A stretch of DNA of 11,652 nt from an uncultured Oscillospiraceae bacterium (GTDB lineage: Bacteria > Bacillota > Clostridia > Oscillospirales > Acutalibacteraceae): NCBI GenBank assembly GCA_900541905.1, contig UQLQ01000040.1, forward strand, positions 1 to 11,652, in the 5' to 3' direction. Every line of letters starts with the position of its first letter. Within the stretch, counting starts at the first letter, position 1. Below, piece after piece: positions 6,584-11,652 of this stretch. The notes beneath the pieces were generated by a model. The model did not search any database and was not told the origin of the DNA. It worked only from the letters and a program-made list of their open reading frames with translations. Made by a program: the position numbers and the translations under genes.

Positions 6584-6916
6584 CTACTCCCCCTTTTCCA
6601 GATTTCCCGGCCAGAAGAGAATGCCTCCAATGTCTGTAATATGACCATATCCCATATCAGCAAATAGTTCACATGCTCTTTGGCTGCGTCCGCCGCTTAA
6701 ACAATATACAAAAATAGTTTCGTTTTTATCCGGAATTTTTTCTGTAATCAACTGCGGCGTTTCCACAGGAATATTAATTGCCCCGGGAATATGTCCTTTT
6801 TGGTATTCTTCAGGAGTACGCACATCTACGATGATGATATTGGGATTATCCTCAATTTCGATTTTGGCTTCATCCATAGTCAAAGTTTGAAAAGTAGATT
6901 GAAATAGTTGTGACAT
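6584..6916 (-). CDS. Single-domain rhodanese (sulfurtransferase)
   Basis: A 110-residue rhodanese domain covering the whole protein: IIIVDVRTPEEYQKGHIPGAINIPV (27-51), then the active loop CLSGGRS with C72, then a C-terminal GYGHITDIGGILFWPG. C72 would carry a persulfide sulfur. It is the first gene of the operon and its stop is only 4 bp before the CoADR-Rhd start. The likely job is to pass sulfane sulfur to, or take it from, the fused reductase. The start ATG 6916 follows AGGAGG at 9 nt. Confidence 0.92.
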   Translation of the reverse strand: MSQLFQSTFQTLTMDEAKIEIEDNPNIIIVDVRTPEEYQKGHIPGAINIPVETPQLITEKIPDKNETIFVYCLSGGRSQRACELFADMGYGHITDIGGILFWPGNLEKGE

Positions 6917-6990
6917 ACTGTATAGCCTCCTGTATATTTCTTAACATACTTTTTGATAATAAGAATCATACTCGTTTTGTATATGTATTT

Positions 6991-7019
6991 AGTATACTTT
7001 AATCTTTTCTAATAGTCAA
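6991..7019 (-). promoter_or_regulatory. Promoter of the rhodanese-CoADR-desulfoferrodoxin operon
   Basis: Minus strand: TTGACT (complement of 7014-7019), a 17-bp spacer, and TATACT (complement of 6991-6996), each one mismatch from consensus. The 5' leader is about 70 nt. Within it, 6954-6968 holds the imperfect palindrome TGATaaTAAgaATCA, whose shape resembles Fur/PerR-type boxes; this is suggestive only. Confidence 0.7.
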
Positions 7020-7136
7020 TGGTAATATTCCTAAACAGATAAATTTTTCCAAATGGTTCACTTATAATTCTAAAATCGCATATGCTGATATTGAGGTCAT
7101 CTTTACGTTCTAATCTCCAGAAAGAAGGGGTTATTG

Positions 7137-7652
7137 GTGAATTATTCCAGTATGCAAAATCAAAATTCGTTTCCTCAGTGCATGTCTATGTTCTCAGCCC
7201 AACTTCAATCCTCTGTTTCTGAACAGCCAAACACAGAACCTGCAACATTATCAAGAGGAAATTTTTATGCATTGTTTTCTCAAACGATTGAACAGCAAGG
7301 ACAGCCGGTTCATTTTGACGGTATGACCAGTGTATCCGGATTAAAAATTTACAAACAGTCACATATTATCATTCAAAACAGTGGTACGTACTTAATCAGT
7401 TACAGTTTTACTCCTTGCCAAGGTGTAACATCGGGAGATTTTGTAGGAATTAAAGTAAATGATAACTGGATTACCACGTCATTACAATCGTTATCGTTGG
7501 ATGAGGTTGGAATCAATAAAACCTTTTTGTTTGACCTTATGGAGGGTCAGGAACTCCATATGGCAGTACAAAGTGAAAAAAACATAATATTACAGGCCGG
7601 AAATGCAAATGCTAATTTATGTCTGCTGCAAGTTGTAGGAAGAAAATTGTAA
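7137..7652 (+). CDS. C1q/TNF-like jelly-roll domain protein
   Basis: A 171-residue protein. A low-complexity Ser/Gln/Asn-rich N-terminus (1-38) leads into a C1q/TNF-like beta-sandwich (about 41-168). Recognisable strands include FYALFSQTI, IIIQNSGTYLISYSFT, VGIKVND, LFDLMEGQELHMAVQ, and NANLCLLQVV at the end. Small proteins of this sort in Firmicutes resemble the C-terminal domain of exosporium/BclA-type proteins and may sit on spores or the cell surface. No signal peptide or collagen-like GXX repeat is visible, so the location is inferred. The start is unusual: AGAAGGGG (7123-7130) favours GTG 7137 at 6 nt. TTG 7134 is too close to the ribosome binding site and ATG 7152 too far. A TATAAT at 7063-7068 may be its -10 box, with no convincing -35. 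Confidence 0.75.
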   Translation: MNYSSMQNQNSFPQCMSMFSAQLQSSVSEQPNTEPATLSRGNFYALFSQTIEQQGQPVHFDGMTSVSGLKIYKQSHIIIQNSGTYLISYSFTPCQGVTSGDFVGIKVNDNWITTSLQSLSLDEVGINKTFLFDLMEGQELHMAVQSEKNIILQAGNANANLCLLQVVGRKL

Positions 7653-7669
7653 GGATATGAGGTTATCAC

Positions 7670-8203
7670 ATGAAAAAGAAAGTATTGATATGGGAAATAA
7701 TAGGATTTTTAACGGTCTGCGCATTAAGCGGTGTATTTCACTTTATATATGATTGGAGCGGAAAACAAGCATGGATTGGATTTTTCTGTCCGGTCAATGA
7801 AAGCACATGGGAGCATTTAAAACTGTTATTTTTTCCTGTTTTGATTTTTAGTGCGATTGAATACATCTGGATTAGAAAAGCATCTAAAAATTTTATTGCT
7901 GCCCGAGTCACCGGCACAGTATTGGGAATGTTTACAATTATAGCGGTATTTTATACGTATACGGGAATATTAGGAAACCATTATATGTGGCTGGATCTTG
8001 TGACATTTTTTATTGGAGCACTTGTAACATTTTTGTATACCAATTATGGTATGAAACGTTACAGAGAAAAAACGTCTACGACGATTATGGCAATTATTGT
8101 GTTAATTTTATTTTTTGCGGCATTTGTAATTTTCACGTATTATCCTCCGCATATCGGATTGTTCCGCGATCCGATATCCACCAAATTCGGAATTATAGAA
8201 TAA
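7670..8203 (+). CDS. DUF6512-family membrane protein
   Basis: A 177-residue integral membrane protein with about five hydrophobic segments (roughly 6-28, 51-68, 76-99, 106-124, 138-157). The family motif FCPVNESTWEHLKL (39-52) lies between the first two segments, preceded by HFIYDW. This matches DUF6512, whose function is unknown. It starts 17 bp after the jelly-roll gene and has its own GAGGT ribosome binding site, so the two are probably one operon. No strong terminator follows immediately, only a weak A/T hairpin. Confidence 0.8.
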   Translation: MKKKVLIWEIIGFLTVCALSGVFHFIYDWSGKQAWIGFFCPVNESTWEHLKLLFFPVLIFSAIEYIWIRKASKNFIAARVTGTVLGMFTIIAVFYTYTGILGNHYMWLDLVTFFIGALVTFLYTNYGMKRYREKTSTTIMAIIVLILFFAAFVIFTYYPPHIGLFRDPISTKFGIIE

Positions 8204-8206
8204 ACG

Positions 8207-8231
8207 AAAATAGAGTATTTCTACCTATTTT
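8207..8231 (+). terminator. Weak terminator-like hairpin
   Basis: AAAATAG (8207-8213) pairs with CTATTTT (8225-8231) around an 11-nt loop and is followed by further Ts. The stem is short and A/T-rich, so termination would be inefficient. Confidence 0.35.
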
Positions 8232-8306
8232 TTGTATCTATTTGTCATTTCCTTCATGCTGAGTTTTATTACTTGTGAACTTTCTGATTTATTTTCTGCT
8301 TTTTCA

Positions 8307-8335
8307 TTGACAAACATCGTAAACTAGCCTATAGT
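8307..8335 (+). promoter_or_regulatory. Promoter of the zinc-ribbon gene
   Basis: A perfect TTGACA (8307-8312), a 17-bp spacer and TATAGT (8330-8335) form one of the best promoters in the window. The leader is about 55 nt. It carries a short inverted repeat, ATACCA (8338-8343)/TGGTAT (8362-8367), that could fold near the transcript 5' end. Confidence 0.75.
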
Positions 8336-8396
8336 TAATACCATGCCTGACAAAGAGTGTTTGGTATAATATTTTATAAAAGAGGTACTTTATTTT

Positions 8397-8678
8397 ATGT
8401 ACGAGAACAAAACTTTAATTTGCAAAGATTGTGGCAACGAATTTGACTTTACTGCCGGTGAACAAGAGTTCTATGCAGAAAAGGGCTTTACCAATGAGCC
8501 ACAACGCTGCAAGTCTTGCCGTGATGCAAGAAAACAAACAAGAGACGATGCAAGCAGAACTACAAGAGAACTATTTGAAACTACATGTTCTGAATGTGGC
8601 TGCACATGTAAAGTTCCATTTCAACCTAGCAACGATCGTCCTGTTTACTGCAGTGATTGCTTTGCAAACAAAAGATAA
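8397..8678 (+). CDS. Double zinc-ribbon protein (zf-trcl plus CxxC-x17-CxxC domain)
   Basis: A 93-residue, charged, soluble protein with two metal-binding modules. The first ribbon uses C9-x2-C12 and C38-x2-C41 (CKDC...CKSC), with the FYAEKGF segment typical of the 'probable zinc-ribbon' family between them. The second uses C64-x2-C67, exactly 17 residues, then C85-x2-C88 (CSEC...CSDC), with VPFQPSNDRPVYC as its hallmark. Two extra cysteines (C69, C71) fall just after C67. Proteins of this type probably bind zinc and may contact nucleic acid or ribosomes; the actual role is unknown. RBS AGAGGT (8381-8386) lies upstream of ATG 8397. The strong promoter and double terminator imply an independent, well-expressed single gene. 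Confidence 0.85.
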   Translation: MYENKTLICKDCGNEFDFTAGEQEFYAEKGFTNEPQRCKSCRDARKQTRDDASRTTRELFETTCSECGCTCKVPFQPSNDRPVYCSDCFANKR

Positions 8679-8718
8679 ATGTGCTCCATTGCTTGAAAAA
8701 CAATTAGTAAATAGTTTC

Positions 8719-8740
8719 ACACACTTCTAATGTGTGTTTT
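8719..8740 (+). terminator. Terminator of the zinc-ribbon gene
   Basis: ACACAC (8719-8724) pairs with GTGTGT (8732-8737) over a 7-nt loop and runs into a T-tract ending at 8741. It is followed at once by a second, stronger hairpin. Confidence 0.6.
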
Positions 8741-8744
8741 TATG

Positions 8745-8790
8745 AAAAATGCGCTTCCTTCTTATTTCTAAGAAAAGGAAGCGCATTTTT
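8745..8790. terminator. Strong bidirectional terminator
   Basis: A 16-bp perfect stem (AAAAATGCGCTTCCTT, 8745-8760, with 8775-8790) has A-runs and T-runs at its base. CTTA/TAAG in the loop (8761-8764/8769-8772) can extend the pairing. It backs up the zinc-ribbon terminator on the plus strand and ends the DUF2935 gene on the minus strand. Confidence 0.9.
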
Positions 8791-8791
8791 G

Positions 8792-9706
8792 TTATGTGCA
8801 TTTTAATAGATGCTTTTGTAGATAGAGATAAAACCATGTTTCTCTTAACATATGGTCGGCTATCAATGGAAGTATGATAGACTTTATTTTACAGCTTAAT
8901 ATACCTTGCAAAACAGATTCGTTTAGTTCTTTGAATTGAATGGTTTGTGATACTATCTCCTGTGGCAGCTTGCTCGTATATACTTTTTGCTTTTTTAATT
9001 CCTGTGTATCTTGTGCAAAAATATTGGAAAGAGCAATGTTTTTTTGAATGAAATTTTGTTCTGTTGGATCCATCATACCGGCGGTTAGCAAAGCGTGTTC
9101 TGTCATAATTTGATTCCAACTGATTTGAGTTTGAATTGCAGTTCCGTATTCAAAATAATATTTTGTTTCAGCGTTCATAATGTAACGTCGATATAATTTA
9201 GCTTCATAAATAGTATGAGTCAACCAAGTAGGATAAATGCTAATGGCCATTTGACAAGATAATATCTGCTTTAATATACGCTCTTTAAACTGAATGATTC
9301 CATTTAAAATCCGAATGGCATATTGATTGCATCGTTTTACCTGATAAATGGTACCGGGTGTTATGTTTGGATGATTGCAAGGTATTAATTCACGTTCAGC
9401 AGATGTTATAGCTGAATTGATAGGAATTCCCGTTAAAAATTCTGTTCTTTTTTCTGCCTGCATCGTATATTTCGTAAGAACACACCCGGATTCTAAGAGA
9501 TACTGCGGCAGCATGTCATTACTTAATGCGATTGTATCGGAAAGCAATTTTTCAAATTTCTTTTTGTGATATGCTGCTTCATCAGCAAAAAGTTTATCTT
9601 TTGGCATACAACTGTTTTCTAAAAAAAAGGCATGTTCTTTCATTATCCTTGCAAAGACTAAATGCATTGATAACGAAATCGTTACATAATCTGTTTTATT
9701 TTCCAT
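8792..9706 (-). CDS. DUF2935 protein (two ferritin-like helical repeats)
   Basis: The 304-residue soluble protein contains two copies of the DUF2935 four-helix unit. Repeat 1 has the first-helix motif RIMKEHAFFLE (E24-H25) and the last-helix motif THTIYEAKLY (H164, E168). Repeat 2 has QIMTEHALLTAG (E203-H204) and ADHMLRETWFY (H285, E289). The segments FKERILKQILSCQ (140-152) and FKELNESVLQGILSCK (258-273) also correspond. Paired Glu/His on opposing helices suggests a metal site, as in ferritin-like proteins, though no activity is established for the family. It is widespread in spore-forming Firmicutes. ATG 9706 follows AGGGGAGAG. Upstream, a TATGAT (complement of 9737-9742) is a possible -10 box. 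Confidence 0.88.
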   Translation of the reverse strand: MENKTDYVTISLSMHLVFARIMKEHAFFLENSCMPKDKLFADEAAYHKKKFEKLLSDTIALSNDMLPQYLLESGCVLTKYTMQAEKRTEFLTGIPINSAITSAERELIPCNHPNITPGTIYQVKRCNQYAIRILNGIIQFKERILKQILSCQMAISIYPTWLTHTIYEAKLYRRYIMNAETKYYFEYGTAIQTQISWNQIMTEHALLTAGMMDPTEQNFIQKNIALSNIFAQDTQELKKQKVYTSKLPQEIVSQTIQFKELNESVLQGILSCKIKSIILPLIADHMLRETWFYLYLQKHLLKCT

Positions 9707-9785
9707 ATTCTCTCCCCTCTTCTATGTAGTTACTCTATCATATGTCGGAAAAGGAAATATGGTTTATGAAATACATTAAGATATT

Positions 9786-10114
9786 TTATTCTTGTGTTAT
9801 AAAGAAAAACGCCAATTCTTTTATTGAATTGGCGTTTTTAATTTGTACTGTTAGTGGGGTTAAGTTCAAATATTGCAGATACCTGTCTGCTATTCGATAT
9901 TGCTTCTGAAATTTTTGAGCAAGTTTTGTTCCGCAGCGTGGAATCACCGTTTTTCTTGCTTGTGTTCTTTCTACTATACCTAATTTTTCCAGAGTGAGCA
10001 TGTTTTTGTTTTATCAAAATGTCTCGCAGCATCTGTAACCGTTCTTTTTTTCGGTTCTGCTTCTAAAAAATATAATAACAACTGAATTTGAAAACGATTT
10101 AATTCCTCTTACAT
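9786..10114 (-). pseudogene. Broken winged-helix regulator, probably DtxR/MntR-like
   Basis: A good ribosome binding site (AAGAGGAAA) precedes ATG 10114, but codon 2 is TAA (10111-10109). After that stop the same frame reads EELNRFQIQLLLYFLEAEPKKRTVTDAARHFDKTKT (in part), a winged-helix start. It breaks near 10001-10012 in the recognition-helix region. The reading then resumes in another frame: MLTLEKLGIVERT, then GTKLAQKFQKQYRIADRYLQYLNLTPLT. The 'helix-wing-GTKLAQ...RYLQYL' order resembles DtxR-type metal-dependent regulators. The second frame runs on through a terminator hairpin to 9786, so the original C-terminus, about where metal ligands and dimer contacts sit, is also lost. It is divergent from the ferritin gene, an apt target for an iron-sensing regulator. 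The pseudogene call is firm from the stops and frameshift unless there is sequencing error; the family call is moderate. Confidence 0.65.
9805..9839. terminator. Rho-independent terminator within the 3' part of the regulator remnant
   Basis: A 14-bp perfect stem pairs 9805-9818 with 9826-9839 (core ACGCCAATTC/GAATTGGCGT), with a 7-nt loop and T-runs on both strands. It was probably the original terminator of the regulator gene and shows that the coding end has been lost, since the remaining frame reads through it. Confidence 0.88.
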
Positions 10115-10180
10115 ATTCGTTTCCTCTTTCACTGTTGTTACACAAATATAAAATATCTTATGTTTTTCATATTATAGACA

Positions 10181-10196
10181 TGATAAGTTTTTATCA
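10181..10196. promoter_or_regulatory. Palindrome TGATAA-GTTT-TTATCA upstream of the regulator remnant
   Basis: Perfect 6-bp arms flank a 4-bp centre. Read on the minus strand it lies in the promoter region of the broken regulator: TTGATA overlaps it and a TATAAT lies just downstream (complement of 10172-10177). This would suit autoregulation by a metal-sensing repressor such as Fur or DtxR. The binder is not proven. Confidence 0.4.
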
Positions 10197-10268
10197 AGAT
10201 TTTCAGAAATATTTGGCAAGAATAAGAATGGTTATACGTGAAAAGCTTAAAAATTTAATCTTTTTTTG

Positions 10269-10280
10269 TATCATATGATA
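10269..10280. promoter_or_regulatory. Perfect 12-bp palindrome TATCATATGATA next to the ferritin -35 box
   Basis: The palindrome ends 2 bp before the ferritin -35 hexamer. The sequence is fully symmetric and of a size that suits an operator. It shares the TATCA/TGATA half-sites with the palindrome at 10181-10196, so one regulator may act on both sides. Confidence 0.4.
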
Positions 10281-10282
10281 TA

Positions 10283-10311
10283 TTGACAAAAAAGACTGGA
10301 AGATATACAAT
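10283..10311 (+). promoter_or_regulatory. Promoter of the ferritin gene
   Basis: A perfect TTGACA (10283-10288), a 17-bp spacer and TACAAT (10306-10311). The leader before the ferritin start codon is about 55 nt. Confidence 0.78.
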
Positions 10312-10373
10312 AGCCACAAATAATTCAATCCTATTTAGTAGGTATGAAAATTACATTAAAGGTGGCAAGCATA

Positions 10374-10865
10374 ATGATAAGCAAAAAATTAGTAAAAGCA
10401 TTAAATGAACATATTAATTTAGAAATGTATTCCGGATACTTATATTTAGCAATGTCCATTAAAACACATGAAGAAAATTATAAAGGTTATTCTTCATGGC
10501 TCTTTAAACAGTATCAAGAAGAATTTGAACATTCTCATGACTTTATTCATTTTATGCAGCAGAGAGATATGGCTGTTGAGTTAAAACCTGTTCAGGTTGA
10601 GCCGATTAAAGAAACTGACCCGCTGAAAATTGCTAAATTGGTATTGGAACATGAACGCAACGTAACTAAATCAATTTATAAATTACATGACTTGGCAAAA
10701 CAAGAGAATGATTATGCGACCGAAATTTTTATGCATAAATACATTAATGAGCAAATTCAAGAAGAAGACACAGCACAAGATATCATTGATAAATTTACCT
10801 TTGCAGGAGAAAGCACTTCTGCGAAATATTCTATTGATAAAGAATTAGGCGGACGTATCAATTAA
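10374..10865 (+). CDS. ftnA: Non-haem ferritin (FtnA-type), iron storage
   Basis: A 163-residue ferritin subunit, of which 24 assemble into a cytoplasmic shell that oxidises and stores iron. With ATG 10374 as residue 1, the ferroxidase residues fall at the E. coli FtnA positions: E17 (NLEMYS), E50 and H53 (EEFEH), E94 (EHERN), Q127 and E130 (NEQIQEE). The agreement in numbering supports this start over the open frame back to 10344. AAAGGTGG sits 8 nt before ATG 10374, while ATG 10344 has no good ribosome binding site. It lacks the haem-binding features of bacterioferritin. It is transcribed alone from a strong promoter and ends at a strong terminator. Storage of iron complements the superoxide reductase and DUF2935 genes in keeping oxidative damage low. 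Confidence 0.95.
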   Translation: MISKKLVKALNEHINLEMYSGYLYLAMSIKTHEENYKGYSSWLFKQYQEEFEHSHDFIHFMQQRDMAVELKPVQVEPIKETDPLKIAKLVLEHERNVTKSIYKLHDLAKQENDYATEIFMHKYINEQIQEEDTAQDIIDKFTFAGESTSAKYSIDKELGGRIN

Positions 10866-10866
10866 T

Positions 10867-10904
10867 AAAAGACAGGCTGATAAATCACAATCAGCCTGTC
10901 TTTT
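10867..10904 (+). terminator. Ferritin terminator
   Basis: A 15-bp perfect stem pairs 10867-10881 with 10890-10904 (core GACAGGCTGAT/ATCAGCCTGTC), with an 8-nt loop and a T5 tail. It begins 2 bp after the ferritin stop codon. Confidence 0.92.
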
Positions 10905-10918
10905 TAATTTATTTACAA

Positions 10919-11257
10919 TTAAAAATAGCCTGGGAAATCTAAAAATAATTTCTCCATTTGACTAACAGGATATACTTTGGATAACGCACACAAGATATCT
11001 TTCCCAAATGCATGCTGCTTGTCCGCATTTAATGCGGACAAATAAGGTCTTAGTCCTGTCTCCCTAGACCATTCCATAATATTGCTATAAGATTTCATTC
11101 TGTGGTAATAGGTAGTTTCTCATATAGTAAAATCAGAAAAAATACTGGAAAGCATATCAAAATATTCATTTGGGGTAAGCATATAAAAGCATCTGGCATT
11201 AGAAAAAACTATCTCAAATCTTTCAGATAGATTCGAAAAATCCGTTTCAGCATTAGT
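10919..11257 (-). pseudogene. 3' remnant of a trans-aconitate methyltransferase (Tam) gene
   Basis: The minus strand carries one open reading frame interrupted by a single TGA (11122-11120). Before the stop it reads RFEIVFSNARCFYMLTPNEY followed by FDMLSSIFSDFTI. After it the frame continues ETTYYHRMKSYSNIMEW, then RETGLRPYLSALNADKQHAF, and ends in a YP-containing LF.DFPGYF tail. This is the C-terminal region of SAM-dependent trans-aconitate 2-methyltransferases, where 'IWET.YYH...S...I.EW....GLRPYL' is conserved. The stop falls exactly where Trp is expected (TGG to TGA). No methyltransferase core or start codon lies upstream, where a TAA at 11258-11260 closes the frame, so the N-terminal part is missing. 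This gene decay was not joined to any intact neighbour. Confidence 0.7.
11019..11041. repeat. 23-bp perfect palindrome (11-bp arms, 1-bp centre)
   Basis: TTGTCCGCATT (11019-11029) and its exact reverse complement (11031-11041) flank one T. It sits inside the Tam remnant, where it still encodes plausible family residues (LSALNADKQ), so it may be coincidental. It has no T-tail, so it is not a standard terminator. Confidence 0.6.
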
Positions 11258-11652
11258 TTAAATTAGAATATTCTTTTTTGGCTGTTTTAATCATGTTGTT
11301 AGAGGGCAGCCTAATATATCCCAAAAAGCAAACTCCCGTATCGTACTGGGTTTGTCCTTACTGCACCTCATGGGAATGCCTCGCATTTCCTTCTGAGTCC
11401 ATTATGAGCCAAGCAGATTCTCTAAAAGCGCCGGAAACACGCCATTTTATACCTTTTATATAAGTCAAAAAAAGACCCGGTACAGAGCATGTTCAAGCTC
11501 TATACTGAGTCTTTTTTCTTCCATTAGCGGTCTTTTTAGGTTATGTCGGGGTGCCCTTTTGGAGATATTCGGAAATGCCTTTTGTCACATGTCTTGTGAA
11601 CGGTCAACTCCAAGAATATAAGCATTTGTGTATTTTTTTCAATACAGCAGTA
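11258..11652. other. About 395 bp with no convincing gene
   Basis: Both strands are broken by stops. A 61-codon plus-strand frame (11278-11463) has no ribosome binding site and no recognisable family. Short minus-strand stretches, such as GAFRESAWLIMDSEGNARHS, are stop-limited. The only clear structure is the long hairpin at 11467-11518. The base composition is slightly richer in G+C than the flanking intergenic DNA, which, with the adjacent pseudogene, suggests an old insertion or a rearranged accessory segment. No inverted repeats or target-site duplications could be delimited. Confidence 0.5.
11467..11518. terminator. Long terminator-like hairpin
   Basis: A near-perfect 22-bp stem pairs 11467-11488 with 11497-11518. 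It contains two mismatches and one G-T pair around an 8-nt loop (cores AGAGC/GCTCT and AAAAAAGAC/GTCTTTTTT). With A7 and T6 flanks it can act in both directions. No intact gene ends here, so it probably belonged to a lost gene or element. Confidence 0.75.

Noticed and set aside
6580..6672. Upstream extension of the CoADR-rhodanese gene to 6672
   Set aside because: It would overlap the rhodanese coding region in another frame, lacks the FAD-binding start, and the real ATG 6579 has a purine-rich ribosome binding site.
8431..8730. 99-codon plus-strand frame
   Set aside because: An out-of-frame shadow of the zinc-ribbon gene that runs on into its terminator.
10344..10373. Ferritin start at ATG 10344
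   Set aside because: It has no ribosome binding site and adds ten residues before the family's usual N-terminus, whereas ATG 10374 gives ferroxidase numbering identical to FtnA.
11278..11463. 61-codon plus-strand frame near the right end
   Set aside because: It has no ribosome binding site and no family match, with mixed composition; the opposite strand is equally open in pieces, so it looks non-coding.
1..11652. CRISPR array, tRNA/rRNA genes, riboswitches or an intact insertion sequence
   Set aside because: No regularly spaced direct repeats, cloverleaf-like runs, known riboswitch cores or transposase frames were visible on either strand.

Overview
The window is AT-rich and reads as a chromosomal segment of an anaerobic, low-GC Firmicute of the class Clostridia, possibly a gut organism. 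The evidence is strong AGGAGG-type ribosome binding sites, sigma-A-type promoters with 17-bp spacers, many T-tailed hairpin terminators, and gene families typical of strict anaerobes: superoxide reductase, a ferredoxin-fused siroheme reductase and non-haem ferritin. I cannot name the species.

Left part (1-2546): the first codons of an HxlR-type regulator run off the left edge on the minus strand. It is divergent from an NAD(P)-binding reductase, with a palindrome and a promoter between them. A bidirectional terminator separates these from a minus-strand block: a DUF421/YetF membrane protein, a Cys-rich TIGR04076-type protein and a VOC (glyoxalase-fold) protein.

Central part (2830-6916) looks like sulfur and oxidative-stress metabolism. 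A siroheme/4Fe-4S reductase-like protein (minus) has its own promoter overlaid by a perfect inverted repeat. Divergent from it is a pair of tiny, translationally coupled proteins of unknown function. Next comes a minus-strand operon: a free rhodanese, then a CoA-disulfide/persulfide reductase fused to a rhodanese, then desulfoferrodoxin (superoxide reductase). The first two are 4 bp apart and the third follows after 48 bp. Rhodanese and CoADR-Rhd would handle sulfane sulfur and low-molecular-weight persulfides, and the superoxide reductase removes superoxide.

Right-centre (7137-9706): a C1q/TNF-like jelly-roll protein with a GTG start, a DUF6512 membrane protein, a double zinc-ribbon protein with a clear promoter, two terminators in a row, and a minus-strand DUF2935 protein built from two ferritin-like repeats.

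Right part (9786-11652): a broken winged-helix (probably DtxR/MntR-like) regulator is divergent from an intact ferritin whose ferroxidase residues are all present. Palindromes lie in the intergenic region. After the ferritin terminator comes a decayed 3' fragment of a trans-aconitate methyltransferase gene, interrupted by a TGA where Trp is expected. The last ~395 bp have no convincing gene, apart from a long terminator-like hairpin. The right end therefore shows gene decay, while the centre is intact. No tRNA, rRNA, CRISPR array or intact insertion sequence was seen.
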